Shown here piece after piece: positions 46,462 through 54,996 of a DNA stretch of 64,000 nucleotides (position 1 is its first letter; the number at the start of each line of letters is the position of its first letter). The notes below the pieces were generated by a model. It saw only the letters and a program-made list of their open reading frames with translations. It did not search any database and was not told where the DNA came from. Source of the stretch: Photobacterium malacitanum (lineage in GTDB: Bacteria > Pseudomonadota > Gammaproteobacteria > Enterobacterales > Vibrionaceae). Both the position numbers and the translations under genes were made by a program. Where the stretch lies: NCBI RefSeq assembly GCF_900185615.1, contig NZ_FYAK01000011.1:1-64000 (forward strand). The letters run 5' to 3'.

Positions 46462-47669
46462 TGCTCAAGCAAGATACCAGTTTTGACCAATGCATTAAAT
46501 GCACCGTATGTACCGTTTATTGCCCTGTTGCTAAAGCCAATCCTAACTACCCTGGCCCTAAACAATGTGGCCCTGATGGCGAGCGATTACGGATTAAAAG
46601 CGCAGAATTTTATGATGATATGCTCAAGCTATGTACCAACTGCAAACGCTGTGAAACCGCGTGTCCTTCTGGCGTTAAAATTGGTGACATGATTGCTGTT
46701 GCGCGCAGTAAACATGCTAAACACGATCTAAATATTAAAACTATTCGTGATTTTGTCCTTAGCCATACCGATTTAATGGGATCTGTCGCGACCCCTTTCG
46801 CACCAATCGTCAATGCGATTACTAGCATGGAACCGGTAAAAAAAGTCATGCATAAAACCATTGGGGTTCATGACCATAAAAGTTTACCTAAATATTCCCA
46901 TGGTACTTTTCGCCAATGGTATAAAAAACACTGCCATAACCAAACTCACTATCCACAGCAAGTACATTATTTTCATGGCTGTTATGTCAATTATAACCAC
47001 CCACAATTAGGTAAAGATTTCATCAAGGTCATGAATGCAATGAACATTGGTGTGCAATTACTAAAAAAAGAGAAGTGTTGTGGTGTACCACTGATTGCTA
47101 ATGGTTTCTTTGATAAAGCCAAGAAAAACGCATTGCTCAATACTCAAAGTTTTGCAGCAGTTGTTGAAAAATATAATTCAACCATTGTTTCAACCTCTTC
47201 TACTTGTGCGTTTACTTTACGTGAAGAATATCCACATGTTTTAAAAGTTGATAATGCCAACGTTGCTGATCGCATTGAGTATGTGACTCGTTTTCTACTT
47301 AAAGCATTTATGAATGGTAATACCCCTAAGCTCAAACCTATTAATAAGAAAGTGGTCTACCATACTCCCTGTCACCTAGAGCGCACAGGAGGAAGTTTAT
47401 ATACCATTGAATTACTGAAAATGATTCCAGGTTTAGAACTTGAGGTATTAGATAGTCAATGTTGCGGCTTGGCGGGAACTTATGGTTTTAAAACTGAAAA
47501 TTATGATACTTCAATCAAAATTGGTGAGGACTTATTTCAAAAGATACGCCAAGCCAATGCTGATTATGCAATAACTGATTGTGAAACCTGTAAATGGCAA
47601 ATTGAGGAAAACACTGATTTAAAAACAATTCATCCAGTTAGTTTACTGGCTATGGCATTGGCTAACTAA
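46461..47669 (+). CDS. glpC: Anaerobic glycerol-3-phosphate dehydrogenase subunit C, iron-sulfur membrane anchor
   Basis: This 402-residue subunit carries electrons to menaquinone. Two 4Fe-4S cluster motifs are visible near the N-terminus (CIKCTVCTVYCPV and CTNCKRCETACPSG) and two cysteine-rich CCG motifs further on (CCGVPLIANG and CCGLAGTYG). It completes the glpABC operon and is followed by a strong terminator. Confidence 0.96.
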   Translation: MLKQDTSFDQCIKCTVCTVYCPVAKANPNYPGPKQCGPDGERLRIKSAEFYDDMLKLCTNCKRCETACPSGVKIGDMIAVARSKHAKHDLNIKTIRDFVLSHTDLMGSVATPFAPIVNAITSMEPVKKVMHKTIGVHDHKSLPKYSHGTFRQWYKKHCHNQTHYPQQVHYFHGCYVNYNHPQLGKDFIKVMNAMNIGVQLLKKEKCCGVPLIANGFFDKAKKNALLNTQSFAAVVEKYNSTIVSTSSTCAFTLREEYPHVLKVDNANVADRIEYVTRFLLKAFMNGNTPKLKPINKKVVYHTPCHLERTGGSLYTIELLKMIPGLELEVLDSQCCGLAGTYGFKTENYDTSIKIGEDLFQKIRQANADYAITDCETCKWQIEENTDLKTIHPVSLLAMALAN

Positions 47670-47712
47670 ACACACCTTTACCAATTGGTTATTTTTGATA
47701 ATACTAATCAAA

Positions 47713-47752
47713 TACGCAGTATTTTCCCCCGATTAAATACTGCGTACTTTTT
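47713..47752 (+). terminator. Intrinsic terminator of glpABC
   Basis: TACGCAGTATTT at 47713-47724 pairs perfectly with AAATACTGCGTA at 47735-47746, followed by CTTTTTAAC. Confidence 0.9.
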
Positions 47753-47805
47753 AACTCGCGTAACAATTAGCGAGATAGGTTTATCAAACGATTGAGTCAT
47801 GTATT

Positions 47806-48222
47806 ATGTTATTTCTAAAACCATTAGGACTATTGTTTACTGCACTAATATTAAGTAGCTGTTCTTTTATGGCTATTGCAGCTGATAGCACAGAAGCGGT
47901 TCATTTTAAAACAGGAGCTAGTAGTGAGCAGTATGTCGCTACCACTACCAGCTATGATGTTAATAGTTATGTTTTTTATGCTAAAAAAGATCAGCATTTA
48001 AAAGTCACCCTCGACACCAAAAGTACTAAATTATGGGTTATTCTTCTCGACTCAAAACTTGAACGGGTTGCTGATTTAAATCCTTATTCTGCTGATATTA
48101 ATGACAATGGCGAATATGTATTACCTTATACTGGCAAATATACGATTCGCATTGGTCAATATCGCGCCTTTGCTCGCCGTGGTGAAAGCAGCCATTACAC
48201 ATTAACTATCGCGATCGATTAA
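47806..48222 (+). CDS. pliG: PliG-like periplasmic inhibitor of g-type lysozyme
   Basis: This 138-residue exported protein resembles PliG (E. coli YcgK), which binds and blocks goose-type lysozymes. Shared features are the start VHFKTGASSEQY, the VFYAKKDQHLKV strand, the NPYSADINDNGEYVLPYTGKYTIRI segment and the charged RAFARRGESSHYTL tail. The N-terminus is a signal peptide; cleavage after AIAA or lipidation at the cysteine of LSSC are both possible. Lysozyme inhibition would help survival in animal hosts or with predatory bacteria, an inference from the family. Confidence 0.75.
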   Translation: MLFLKPLGLLFTALILSSCSFMAIAADSTEAVHFKTGASSEQYVATTTSYDVNSYVFYAKKDQHLKVTLDTKSTKLWVILLDSKLERVADLNPYSADINDNGEYVLPYTGKYTIRIGQYRAFARRGESSHYTLTIAID

Positions 48223-48236
48223 CCTCGATTATTACC

Positions 48237-49433
48237 TCATTGAGGTTGTAAAACAGGTTGTTGCTTGGTTTTCATTAAGTACCCACATAAGATAAACATT
48301 AGTGAGTACAATACTGTACCTCCAGTAACAACCATACTCCAACCGCCATGCTGCCAGCAATAAATCAACAAAAAGCCTCCTAAACTACCACCGACATAAT
48401 AATGAACTAAATAGAGCGCAGTAGCCGTTGCTTTAGCGACTTTGGCATGATGACTTACCCAAGCATAAGCTAATGAGTGGGTAAAAAATGCCCCAGAGCT
48501 CAATAACAGCAAGCTGATTAAAATAGTAATGCGTGATTCAACTAAACCTAACCACATTCCCACCAAACTTAAAATACCGCCTAAGATCATTCCTGATATT
48601 GGATTAAACTTACTTGCCCAACGACCGCTTAAACGTGATGTGATGGTGCCACTTAAATAACAAACAAAAATTAGTGATGCCCAACTTAAAGGCAAATTAA
48701 ATGGTGCGGCTACCAATCTAAATCCAGTCACTGAATAAAGGTTAATAAATAACGCAAAATTTATTCCGCCAATTAACATTGCTAACCATAAAACAGGTTG
48801 CTTCAGATGAGCAATTAATTGACGAGCATGTACATGTAATTGATGGTTATGACGAACAAAATGTTGCTGTGGTGGTAATAATCTAATCACCACAATAGCC
48901 CCAATTAAACTCATGGCCGCCATTCCAAATACCGCCCAATGCCAACCTAGTTGTTCACCAAAAATACCACCATACAATCGCCCAGCAATCCCGCCTAATG
49001 AATTAGCACTAATGTAACTCCCCACAGCTAACATTAATGCTGTAGGGCTAAACTCTTCTGCCATATAAGCCACAGCAACAGCGACATAACCTGCAACCGA
49101 AACCCCCATCACCGCACGTGCTAAAGTTAGACTCAATAAATTTTGAGTGAAAACCATCGCGATTCCCACAATAGGCATCAGTAATAAGCTGATCACCATG
49201 ATCAATCGTCGTCCAACGATCTCGGAAGCAATAGCCCACGGAATTAAACATACTGCCAGCATTAATGTTGTCGCCGCTAATACCCAGTTAATTTGAGTCG
49301 CGGACACAGCAAATTCTGTCGCCATCAATGGCAACATTGGCTGAAATAAATATACATTACAAAAAACGATAAATGACCCTAATGCCAGTGCAAAACTGGT
49401 TTTCTTATAGGCTAATGTGTGTATCTCTATCAT
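48237..49433 (-). CDS. MFS transporter, YnfM-like
   Basis: This 398-residue major facilitator has about 12 membrane helices and the typical motif region SEIVGRRLIMVISLLLMP after helix 2. It resembles E. coli YnfM, including its position divergent from a LysR regulator (as ynfM/ynfL). Drug or metabolite export is likely; the substrate is unknown. It converges tightly on pliG, with only 14 bases between stops and a short AACCTC/GAGGTT inverted repeat there. Confidence 0.82.
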   Translation of the reverse strand: MIEIHTLAYKKTSFALALGSFIVFCNVYLFQPMLPLMATEFAVSATQINWVLAATTLMLAVCLIPWAIASEIVGRRLIMVISLLLMPIVGIAMVFTQNLLSLTLARAVMGVSVAGYVAVAVAYMAEEFSPTALMLAVGSYISANSLGGIAGRLYGGIFGEQLGWHWAVFGMAAMSLIGAIVVIRLLPPQQHFVRHNHQLHVHARQLIAHLKQPVLWLAMLIGGINFALFINLYSVTGFRLVAAPFNLPLSWASLIFVCYLSGTITSRLSGRWASKFNPISGMILGGILSLVGMWLGLVESRITILISLLLLSSGAFFTHSLAYAWVSHHAKVAKATATALYLVHYYVGGSLGGFLLIYCWQHGGWSMVVTGGTVLYSLMFILCGYLMKTKQQPVLQPQ

Positions 49434-49593
49434 GATCTCACCTTTTAAACGATCTATGCCTATCCCACTATGTCATTAGGGTAGAGATATCTTATTTTCA
49501 AAAACTAAACATAACGTGACAAGACGATAACAATAGCCGCATAATAATGAAAATATATAATAAATATCACAGCGATAAACAAAGGTTATAGCC

Positions 49594-50469
49594 ATGGACA
49601 CGCGTTTACTTATTTACTTCACTCAATTAGCGCAAACAAAAAGTTTTACTCGTGCCGCAGAACAGCTTCATATTGCACAGCCAGCACTTAGTGTGGCGAT
49701 AAAAAAACTTGAACAGCAACTAGATCTGACATTATTTTATCGTAATGAACGCAAAGTTAGCCTCACTCAAGAAGGTGAAGTGTTACTGATACATGCTAAA
49801 CAAATATTACAAAAAATCGACGATGCAACTTTAGCCATGAAAGAGTTACGCGGATTAGAAAAAGGTGAAGTACGGCTTGGAGTGCCAAGTATGCTGGGAT
49901 CCTATTTTTTTCCTCAAATACTGATGGGCTTTAAAAGCCATTACCCAAATTTAAAATTAACCATTGTTGAAGCAGGTACTCAATCAATTAGACAAATGCT
50001 CGTTGAGGGGGAACTAGATCTTGGTGTCATTATTAATCATAACGTACCGAGTAGTTTACAAATAGAGCATCTATTACGTTCGCAGATGGTTGCCGTCGTG
50101 AGTGAACACCACGACTTTGCGACCAAAAAAAGCCTCACTTTTGGCGATTTTTTTGGCCAAGAATTAGTGGCATTTAAACCTGGATATTTTCATCGTGAAA
50201 TTTTAGATCATATTTGCGAACAACATCATTTAACCGCAAACATTTCATTTGAAACAAATTTATTACCCATGATTTTACAGATTATTCGCCATGACTTTGC
50301 CATCACATCCTTACTTGAATTAGTCACGGATCATGAATCGAACGTTATTCCTATTCCCTTTGCTGAACCTATTTATTTAGATCTTGCAATGGCATGGCGC
50401 AAGCAAGGTTACCTCTCACTTGCCGACAGAACATTTATTGAGTACGTTAAACAGCAATGCCAACAATAA
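49594..50469 (+). CDS. LysR-type regulator divergent from the MFS gene
   Basis: This 291-residue regulator has the N-terminal DNA-binding domain FTRAAEQLHIAQPALSVAIKKLEQQL and a C-terminal periplasmic-binding-protein-like effector domain. It is divergent from the MFS transporter with 160 bases between starts, the usual arrangement for a LysR protein that controls its neighbour. The inducer is unknown. Confidence 0.85.
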   Translation: MDTRLLIYFTQLAQTKSFTRAAEQLHIAQPALSVAIKKLEQQLDLTLFYRNERKVSLTQEGEVLLIHAKQILQKIDDATLAMKELRGLEKGEVRLGVPSMLGSYFFPQILMGFKSHYPNLKLTIVEAGTQSIRQMLVEGELDLGVIINHNVPSSLQIEHLLRSQMVAVVSEHHDFATKKSLTFGDFFGQELVAFKPGYFHREILDHICEQHHLTANISFETNLLPMILQIIRHDFAITSLLELVTDHESNVIPIPFAEPIYLDLAMAWRKQGYLSLADRTFIEYVKQQCQQ

Positions 50470-50495
50470 TCATTACAAATAGTGACACAAGCAAG

Positions 50496-50571
50496 AATTT
50501 AACACTCACACAACATTAACAACTCAATAAATAACACCATAAAAATCAAATTATTAACATTATCAATAAAA
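50496..50571 (+). other. G-free, A/C-rich stretch upstream of dcuC
   Basis: No G occurs on the plus strand for 76 bases, and about 15 C are present. No hairpin or open frame was seen. It lies directly after the LysR stop and before dcuC, resembling the torE-upstream stretch, and could serve as a Rho-utilisation site for LysR read-through. Confidence 0.4.
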
Positions 50572-50711
50572 GCATGGCAGAGATCATAACTTCGACTGTT
50601 AATAGTCGTTCATAAGCTGATTTTTAGTTACATTAGTCGCGCCTTTTATGAAAAAAATGCCGCAATACATCATAAATGCATATTTAATTTGATTTTAGGA
50701 GAGGACTTTCC

Positions 50712-52079
50712 ATGACGGAATTATTAATTGGGTTGGTGGTCACCATTGCCGTTGGTTATTACATAGTAAAAGGATATAACGCAGCTGGTGTATTATTAAC
50801 CGCTGGAGTGTCATTACTCATTATTGCCGGTTTATTGGGCCATTCGGTATTACCAGCTAAAGTAGCATCTACTGGTAACTTATTAACTGACTCACTTGAG
50901 TATGTGAAATACATGCTTCAAAACCGTGGTGGCGGCCTAGGCTTACAAATTATGCTATTATGTGGTTTTGCCTCTTACATGACGTATATCGGTGCAAATA
51001 ATGTTGTGGTAAAACAATTTTCAAAGCCTCTTTCTTTTATTAAATCGCCTTATGCATTATTAGTTGCAGCCTATATTGTGGCATGTTTAATGTCACTTGC
51101 CGTTAGCTCTGCAACTGGTCTTGGGGTGCTATTAATGGCAACCCTATTCCCAATGATGACAGCAATGGGTATTTCTCGCCCAGCAGCGGCTGCAGTATGT
51201 GCATCACCTGCAGCAATTATTTTATCACCGACATCGGGCGACGTTGTTGTTGCAGCTGAACAATCAGGTTTACCATTACACGTCTTTGCCGTTGAAACCG
51301 TACTACCGGTTTCTATCTGTGCCATTATCGTTATGGCTGTGGCAGCGTTTTTCTGGAATAAATACCTTGATAAGAGAGACAATACACCAATGGAACGTGT
51401 TGATATTTCAGAAATGGAAGTCAGTGCTCCTGGGTATTACTCGATCTTACCTTTCATGCCAATTATCGGCGTATTCTTATTTAACGGTGAAACTATTCCA
51501 GGTTTAAAACTTGATATTTACACAATTGTAATCGTTTCAATTGCACTTGGTGCTGTGGTTGATTTCTTGACTAACCGCTTAGATGGTAAGGCAACATTAA
51601 GTAACCTAGAGTCTTGTTATGCTGGTATGGGAGACGCATTTAAAGGCGTTGTAATGTTATTAGTTGCTGCTGGCGTATTCGCACAAGGACTGATGACGGT
51701 TGGTACGATTGATAACCTGATTTCACTAGCAGATAAAGCCGGTGCAGGTGGTTTTGCGTTAATGCTACTACTAACAGCGCTTACCGTTGCCGCAGCTATT
51801 GCAACAGGCTCTGGTAACGCGCCTTTCTATGCTTTCGTAGAACTTGCACCTCAGCTGGCGGGTAAATTAGGTTTAAGCCCTGCTTTCCTAATTATTCCGA
51901 TGTTACAAGCATCAAACTTAGGTCGTACTATTTCACCTGTTTCTGGTGTTATCGTGGCGACATCTGGTATGGCGAAAATCAGTCCGTTTGATGTTGTTAA
52001 GCGTACCTTCGTACCTGTTATCTGTGGTTTAGCTACCGTTATTGTGGGTACATTTGTCTTAGTACCGATGTACGCTTAA
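50712..52079 (+). CDS. dcuC: Anaerobic C4-dicarboxylate transporter DcuC
   Basis: This 455-residue membrane protein belongs to the DcuC family, which exports succinate or exchanges C4-dicarboxylates during anaerobic growth. It has about 12 helices, the conserved SSATGLGVLLMATLFPMM and SPTSGDVVVAAEQSGLP segments, and ASNLGRTISPVSGVIVATSGMAKI near the end. AGGAGAGG lies before the ATG. No clear FNR site was found. It is monocistronic with a strong terminator. Confidence 0.92.
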   Translation: MTELLIGLVVTIAVGYYIVKGYNAAGVLLTAGVSLLIIAGLLGHSVLPAKVASTGNLLTDSLEYVKYMLQNRGGGLGLQIMLLCGFASYMTYIGANNVVVKQFSKPLSFIKSPYALLVAAYIVACLMSLAVSSATGLGVLLMATLFPMMTAMGISRPAAAAVCASPAAIILSPTSGDVVVAAEQSGLPLHVFAVETVLPVSICAIIVMAVAAFFWNKYLDKRDNTPMERVDISEMEVSAPGYYSILPFMPIIGVFLFNGETIPGLKLDIYTIVIVSIALGAVVDFLTNRLDGKATLSNLESCYAGMGDAFKGVVMLLVAAGVFAQGLMTVGTIDNLISLADKAGAGGFALMLLLTALTVAAAIATGSGNAPFYAFVELAPQLAGKLGLSPAFLIIPMLQASNLGRTISPVSGVIVATSGMAKISPFDVVKRTFVPVICGLATVIVGTFVLVPMYA

Positions 52080-52113
52080 TCATTATATAGAACATTAACG
52101 ACTGAAAAATACC

Positions 52114-52152
52114 AAGCCCATTGAGAAAATAGTCTCAGTGGGCTTTTTTTAT
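52114..52152 (+). terminator. Intrinsic terminator of dcuC
   Basis: AGCCCATTGAG at 52115-52125 pairs with CTCAGTGGGCT at 52134-52144 (one G-U pair), followed by a seven-T run. Confidence 0.9.
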
Positions 52153-52204
52153 ATTGTTATTCACGGCACAATTCCATTATCAATCAAAACCACATGATGA
52201 TGTT

Positions 52205-52537
52205 ATGAACAAACAGCAAGCCCTGATCCAAATCTTGACCTTTGGTCCTCAACGGGACGCGGCGTTTTCAGTCTTTGTTAATGCAGAAAACTCTCCCAAT
52301 GATCCCCCTTTTGAGGTCAGCCACCAGCATTTAATCATGGTATTAGAAAAATATCTTGCTGATGAAATTGATGCTGATGATATCGAGCAATGGGCAAATT
52401 TAATTGATTTTAGAGCAGATATTGATGGTAGTGCTATTGAAGGCTATTTATATGCATTAGCCAATCCAGAAATGATGGGCGATGGTGAAAATAAAGCGAA
52501 CATTTTACGTATGCTCGCTGTACTAACCCAAAGCTAA
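52205..52537 (+). CDS. Hypothetical protein, 110 aa, acidic
   Basis: I do not assign a function to this protein. It is acidic and helical, with the segment EKYLADEIDADDIEQWANLIDFRADIDG followed by ALANPEM, a pattern that resembles small immunity-type or DUF proteins that fold into helical bundles, but the match is loose. The ATG at 52205 is preferred to 52154 because the upstream 17 residues overlap dcuC's terminator T-run and lack conserved character. It converges on the RNase HI gene with 6 bases between stops. Confidence 0.55.
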   Translation: MNKQQALIQILTFGPQRDAAFSVFVNAENSPNDPPFEVSHQHLIMVLEKYLADEIDADDIEQWANLIDFRADIDGSAIEGYLYALANPEMMGDGENKANILRMLAVLTQS

Positions 52538-52543
52538 CAGAGC

Positions 52544-53317
52544 TTAACCCGCACGAAGAGCAAGTAACGCAGCCAAATCATAAGGCGGTTGGTATAAACA
52601 AAAGTCGACCGTTTTCGTATCGACCGCTAAAATTGACATTCGATCAGCCAATTCATTACCTTCAATACCAACATGCCCATTCACATGGTGGATCACAAGC
52701 TGTGATTTTAGTGCTTGATAACGGCTAAACATTTGTTGAATTAAAGCGAGATTTTTAATTTCTCCACCGGCTTTTTTCCAGCCATTTTTTTGCCATGTTA
52801 TCGCCCATTGGGTAATACATTGAATTGAATATTTCGAATCACAAAAAATAGCGACAGTAGTCCCTTGTGCCAACGCTTGTTCAGCTAAAATCAACGCTTG
52901 ATTAAGTGCATTTAACTCGGCGGTATTATTGGTGCCCATTGGCTCATACAAGCCATACCATAACTCACTGAGCTGATTGTTTTGGTATAATGCTAATCCT
53001 GATCCCGCTTTACCCGGATTAGGATCACAACCGCCATCAGTAAAAATTTTAATTTCAGCCGTTAATGCATGAACTTGTTCGCTGGTTAATGAGCCTTTAC
53101 TGGTTGTTGTACGCTTTACAGCCGTTTTATTACTTCCCGCAGCTGTAGATCTTACTGCTTGAGGCTGTTTACCAAAAGCAGCCGTTGCTTCTGCTTGAGT
53201 TGGAAATGATTTATAGCGTGCACCTGCAAATTTATCGACTTGCTGCTTACAACTTGCCCAATCACTATAAATACCGGGCTCACGACCTTGCCATACCACA
53301 TAAAACTTTTTGGCCAC
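52544..53317 (-). CDS. RNase HI with N-terminal viroplasmin-like RNA-DNA hybrid-binding domain
   Basis: This protein of about 257 residues cuts RNA in RNA-DNA hybrids. The N-terminal domain (KFYVVWQGREPGIYSDWASCKQQV ... KSFPTQAEATAAF, about residues 3-50) is the hybrid-binding domain of eukaryotic RNase H1 and caulimovirus viroplasmin. A Lys/Ser/Thr-rich linker leads to a catalytic domain with all four acidic residues: Asp in FTDGGCDPNPG, Glu in NTAELNAL, Asp in CDSKYS and Asp in NELADRM. The GTG at 53317 follows GGAG at 6 bases and gives MAKKFYVVW, as in relatives; ATGs at 53329 and 53323 overlap the ribosome site. It is likely a second RNase H beside a classical rnhA elsewhere. Confidence 0.88.
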   Translation of the reverse strand: MAKKFYVVWQGREPGIYSDWASCKQQVDKFAGARYKSFPTQAEATAAFGKQPQAVRSTAAGSNKTAVKRTTTSKGSLTSEQVHALTAEIKIFTDGGCDPNPGKAGSGLALYQNNQLSELWYGLYEPMGTNNTAELNALNQALILAEQALAQGTTVAIFCDSKYSIQCITQWAITWQKNGWKKAGGEIKNLALIQQMFSRYQALKSQLVIHHVNGHVGIEGNELADRMSILAVDTKTVDFCLYQPPYDLAALLALRAG

Positions 53318-53516
53318 TATCATCTCCATACTATATCTAGAACATACATACTTGGTATTCTAAGATTCTATCACTAATGCAGCTTTATGATTATGCTAAG
53401 ATAAACACCACCACTAAAATATACTCGTATCATTGTTAATACTGTTGTTAAATAATGATATTAAGCAATCACCATTCAACATTTATTTATTCACCGTGTG
53501 AGTATGGAGTTCAGTT

Positions 53517-54758
53517 TTGAGCCATAAAATACGCTTAGACATTGCTAATGGCATGTCACAGCTGGGGATCAATGTTCAACCACAAGATAATATATCAACC
53601 GCCATTTTTATGGTGCTTTGCTGCGCTCTTGCATTCTTATCTTATGTCTTTGTGCGTTGGGGCTTACTTACATTATTACGCTCAGCTATAAAACGTTCCC
53701 AAGCGACATGGGGACACGTTATGGTGCGCCATAAAGTGTTTGAAAAATTATCACTGACGATTCCAGCAATGGTACTCAATCTTGTTATACCGCTTGTATT
53801 AGATAAACATGCCATTCTCAGTAGTTTTATTGATCGCACCCTTAGCTTATGGTTAATTATCGTACTCGTTAGAAGCTCATATGCATTTCTTGATGCAACC
53901 AACGACATGGCCGATATTAATCAGATCAGCCGTAACCTACCGGTCAAAAGTTTTGTCCAATTATCAAAATTAATCCTCTTTTTTATTGGCTTTATCATTG
54001 CTATTTCAGTATTAGCTAACCGCTCACCTATTTATTTCTTAAGCGGTTTAGGTGTTGCTACAGGTTTAGTGTTATTAGTTTTCCGCGATACTATTTTAGG
54101 TTTTGTGGCTGGTATTCAACTGTCAGCTAATCAAATGGTAAAGGTGGGTGATTGGATCCAAATGGATAAATATGGCGCTAACGGTAGTATTGATGAAGTC
54201 TCTTTGACAACCGTTAAAGTAAAAAACTGGGATAATACTGTGACCAATATCCCTGCCTATGCACTGGTACAAGACTCATTCATTAATTGGCGTCAAATGC
54301 AGGAATCTGGTGGGCGACGCATCAAACGTTCAGTGCTAATAGATATTGAAACGATTAAATTTATTGACGAGCAGCAACAACAAAAATTAGCCCAGATCCC
54401 TTATGTGGCCGATTTTATAACGAAAAGAAATACTGACATCGCTAGCGGTGATGCGCATGCATTACAGCTTACCAATATTACGGTATTTCGTGCCTACCTT
54501 GAGGCTTACTTAAAGCAAAACAATAAAATTCGTCAAGATATGACCTTTTTGGTACGTGAATTAGAGCCAACGGCACAAGGTCTACCCGTGCAAATTTATG
54601 TGTTTGTGAATGATACTCGGTGGGCTTTTTATGAAGCCGTTCAATCTGATATTTTTGACCATGTATTAGCTATTTTGCCCCAATTTGATCTTGCTGTTTA
54701 TCAAAGTCCTGATGGCTCAGATGTACGAAGTCTACAATCGAACATAACACCAGCTTAA
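53517..54758 (+). CDS. YbdG-like mechanosensitive channel (MscS superfamily)
   Basis: This 413-residue membrane protein matches E. coli YbdG (MscM-type, low-conductance). Five hydrophobic helices precede the MscS-like core, and the cytoplasmic segment DWIQMDKYGANGSIDEVSLTTVKVKNWDNTVTNIPAYALVQDSFINWR and ESGGRRIKRSVLI are characteristic. The TTG start at 53517 follows GGAG with 7-base spacing; the nearest alternative ATG is at 53553. It is monocistronic and followed by a strong terminator. Confidence 0.85.
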   Translation: MSHKIRLDIANGMSQLGINVQPQDNISTAIFMVLCCALAFLSYVFVRWGLLTLLRSAIKRSQATWGHVMVRHKVFEKLSLTIPAMVLNLVIPLVLDKHAILSSFIDRTLSLWLIIVLVRSSYAFLDATNDMADINQISRNLPVKSFVQLSKLILFFIGFIIAISVLANRSPIYFLSGLGVATGLVLLVFRDTILGFVAGIQLSANQMVKVGDWIQMDKYGANGSIDEVSLTTVKVKNWDNTVTNIPAYALVQDSFINWRQMQESGGRRIKRSVLIDIETIKFIDEQQQQKLAQIPYVADFITKRNTDIASGDAHALQLTNITVFRAYLEAYLKQNNKIRQDMTFLVRELEPTAQGLPVQIYVFVNDTRWAFYEAVQSDIFDHVLAILPQFDLAVYQSPDGSDVRSLQSNITPA

Positions 54759-54787
54759 GTCTTTAGCTTAAACCACGCTCAACAAAC

Positions 54788-54830
54788 AACGATCAACGGT
54801 TATTTATTCGCCGTTGATCGTTTATTTATA
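54788..54830 (+). terminator. Intrinsic terminator after the YbdG-like gene
   Basis: AACGATCAACGG at 54788-54799 pairs perfectly with CCGTTGATCGTT at 54811-54822, followed by TATTTATA. Confidence 0.85.
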
Positions 54831-54996
54831 ACTTAAATATTTCTAATTTTAGTGGCTGCGAGCGCAGAAGAAACCGCTATAGTTAACTGTCTAACTCCAA
54901 TTTACTAAAACCTTGTTTAAGATCAGGATTTATAATCACTAGCCAGCCTTTTTATGAGCCGCTATAATTCCCGCCTCAAAATATAGAGGTCAAAAC

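Noticed and set aside
50540-50575. FNR-like site before dcuC
   Set aside because: ATTAA-N4-ATCAA has only one intact half; the surrounding run is simply A/C-rich.
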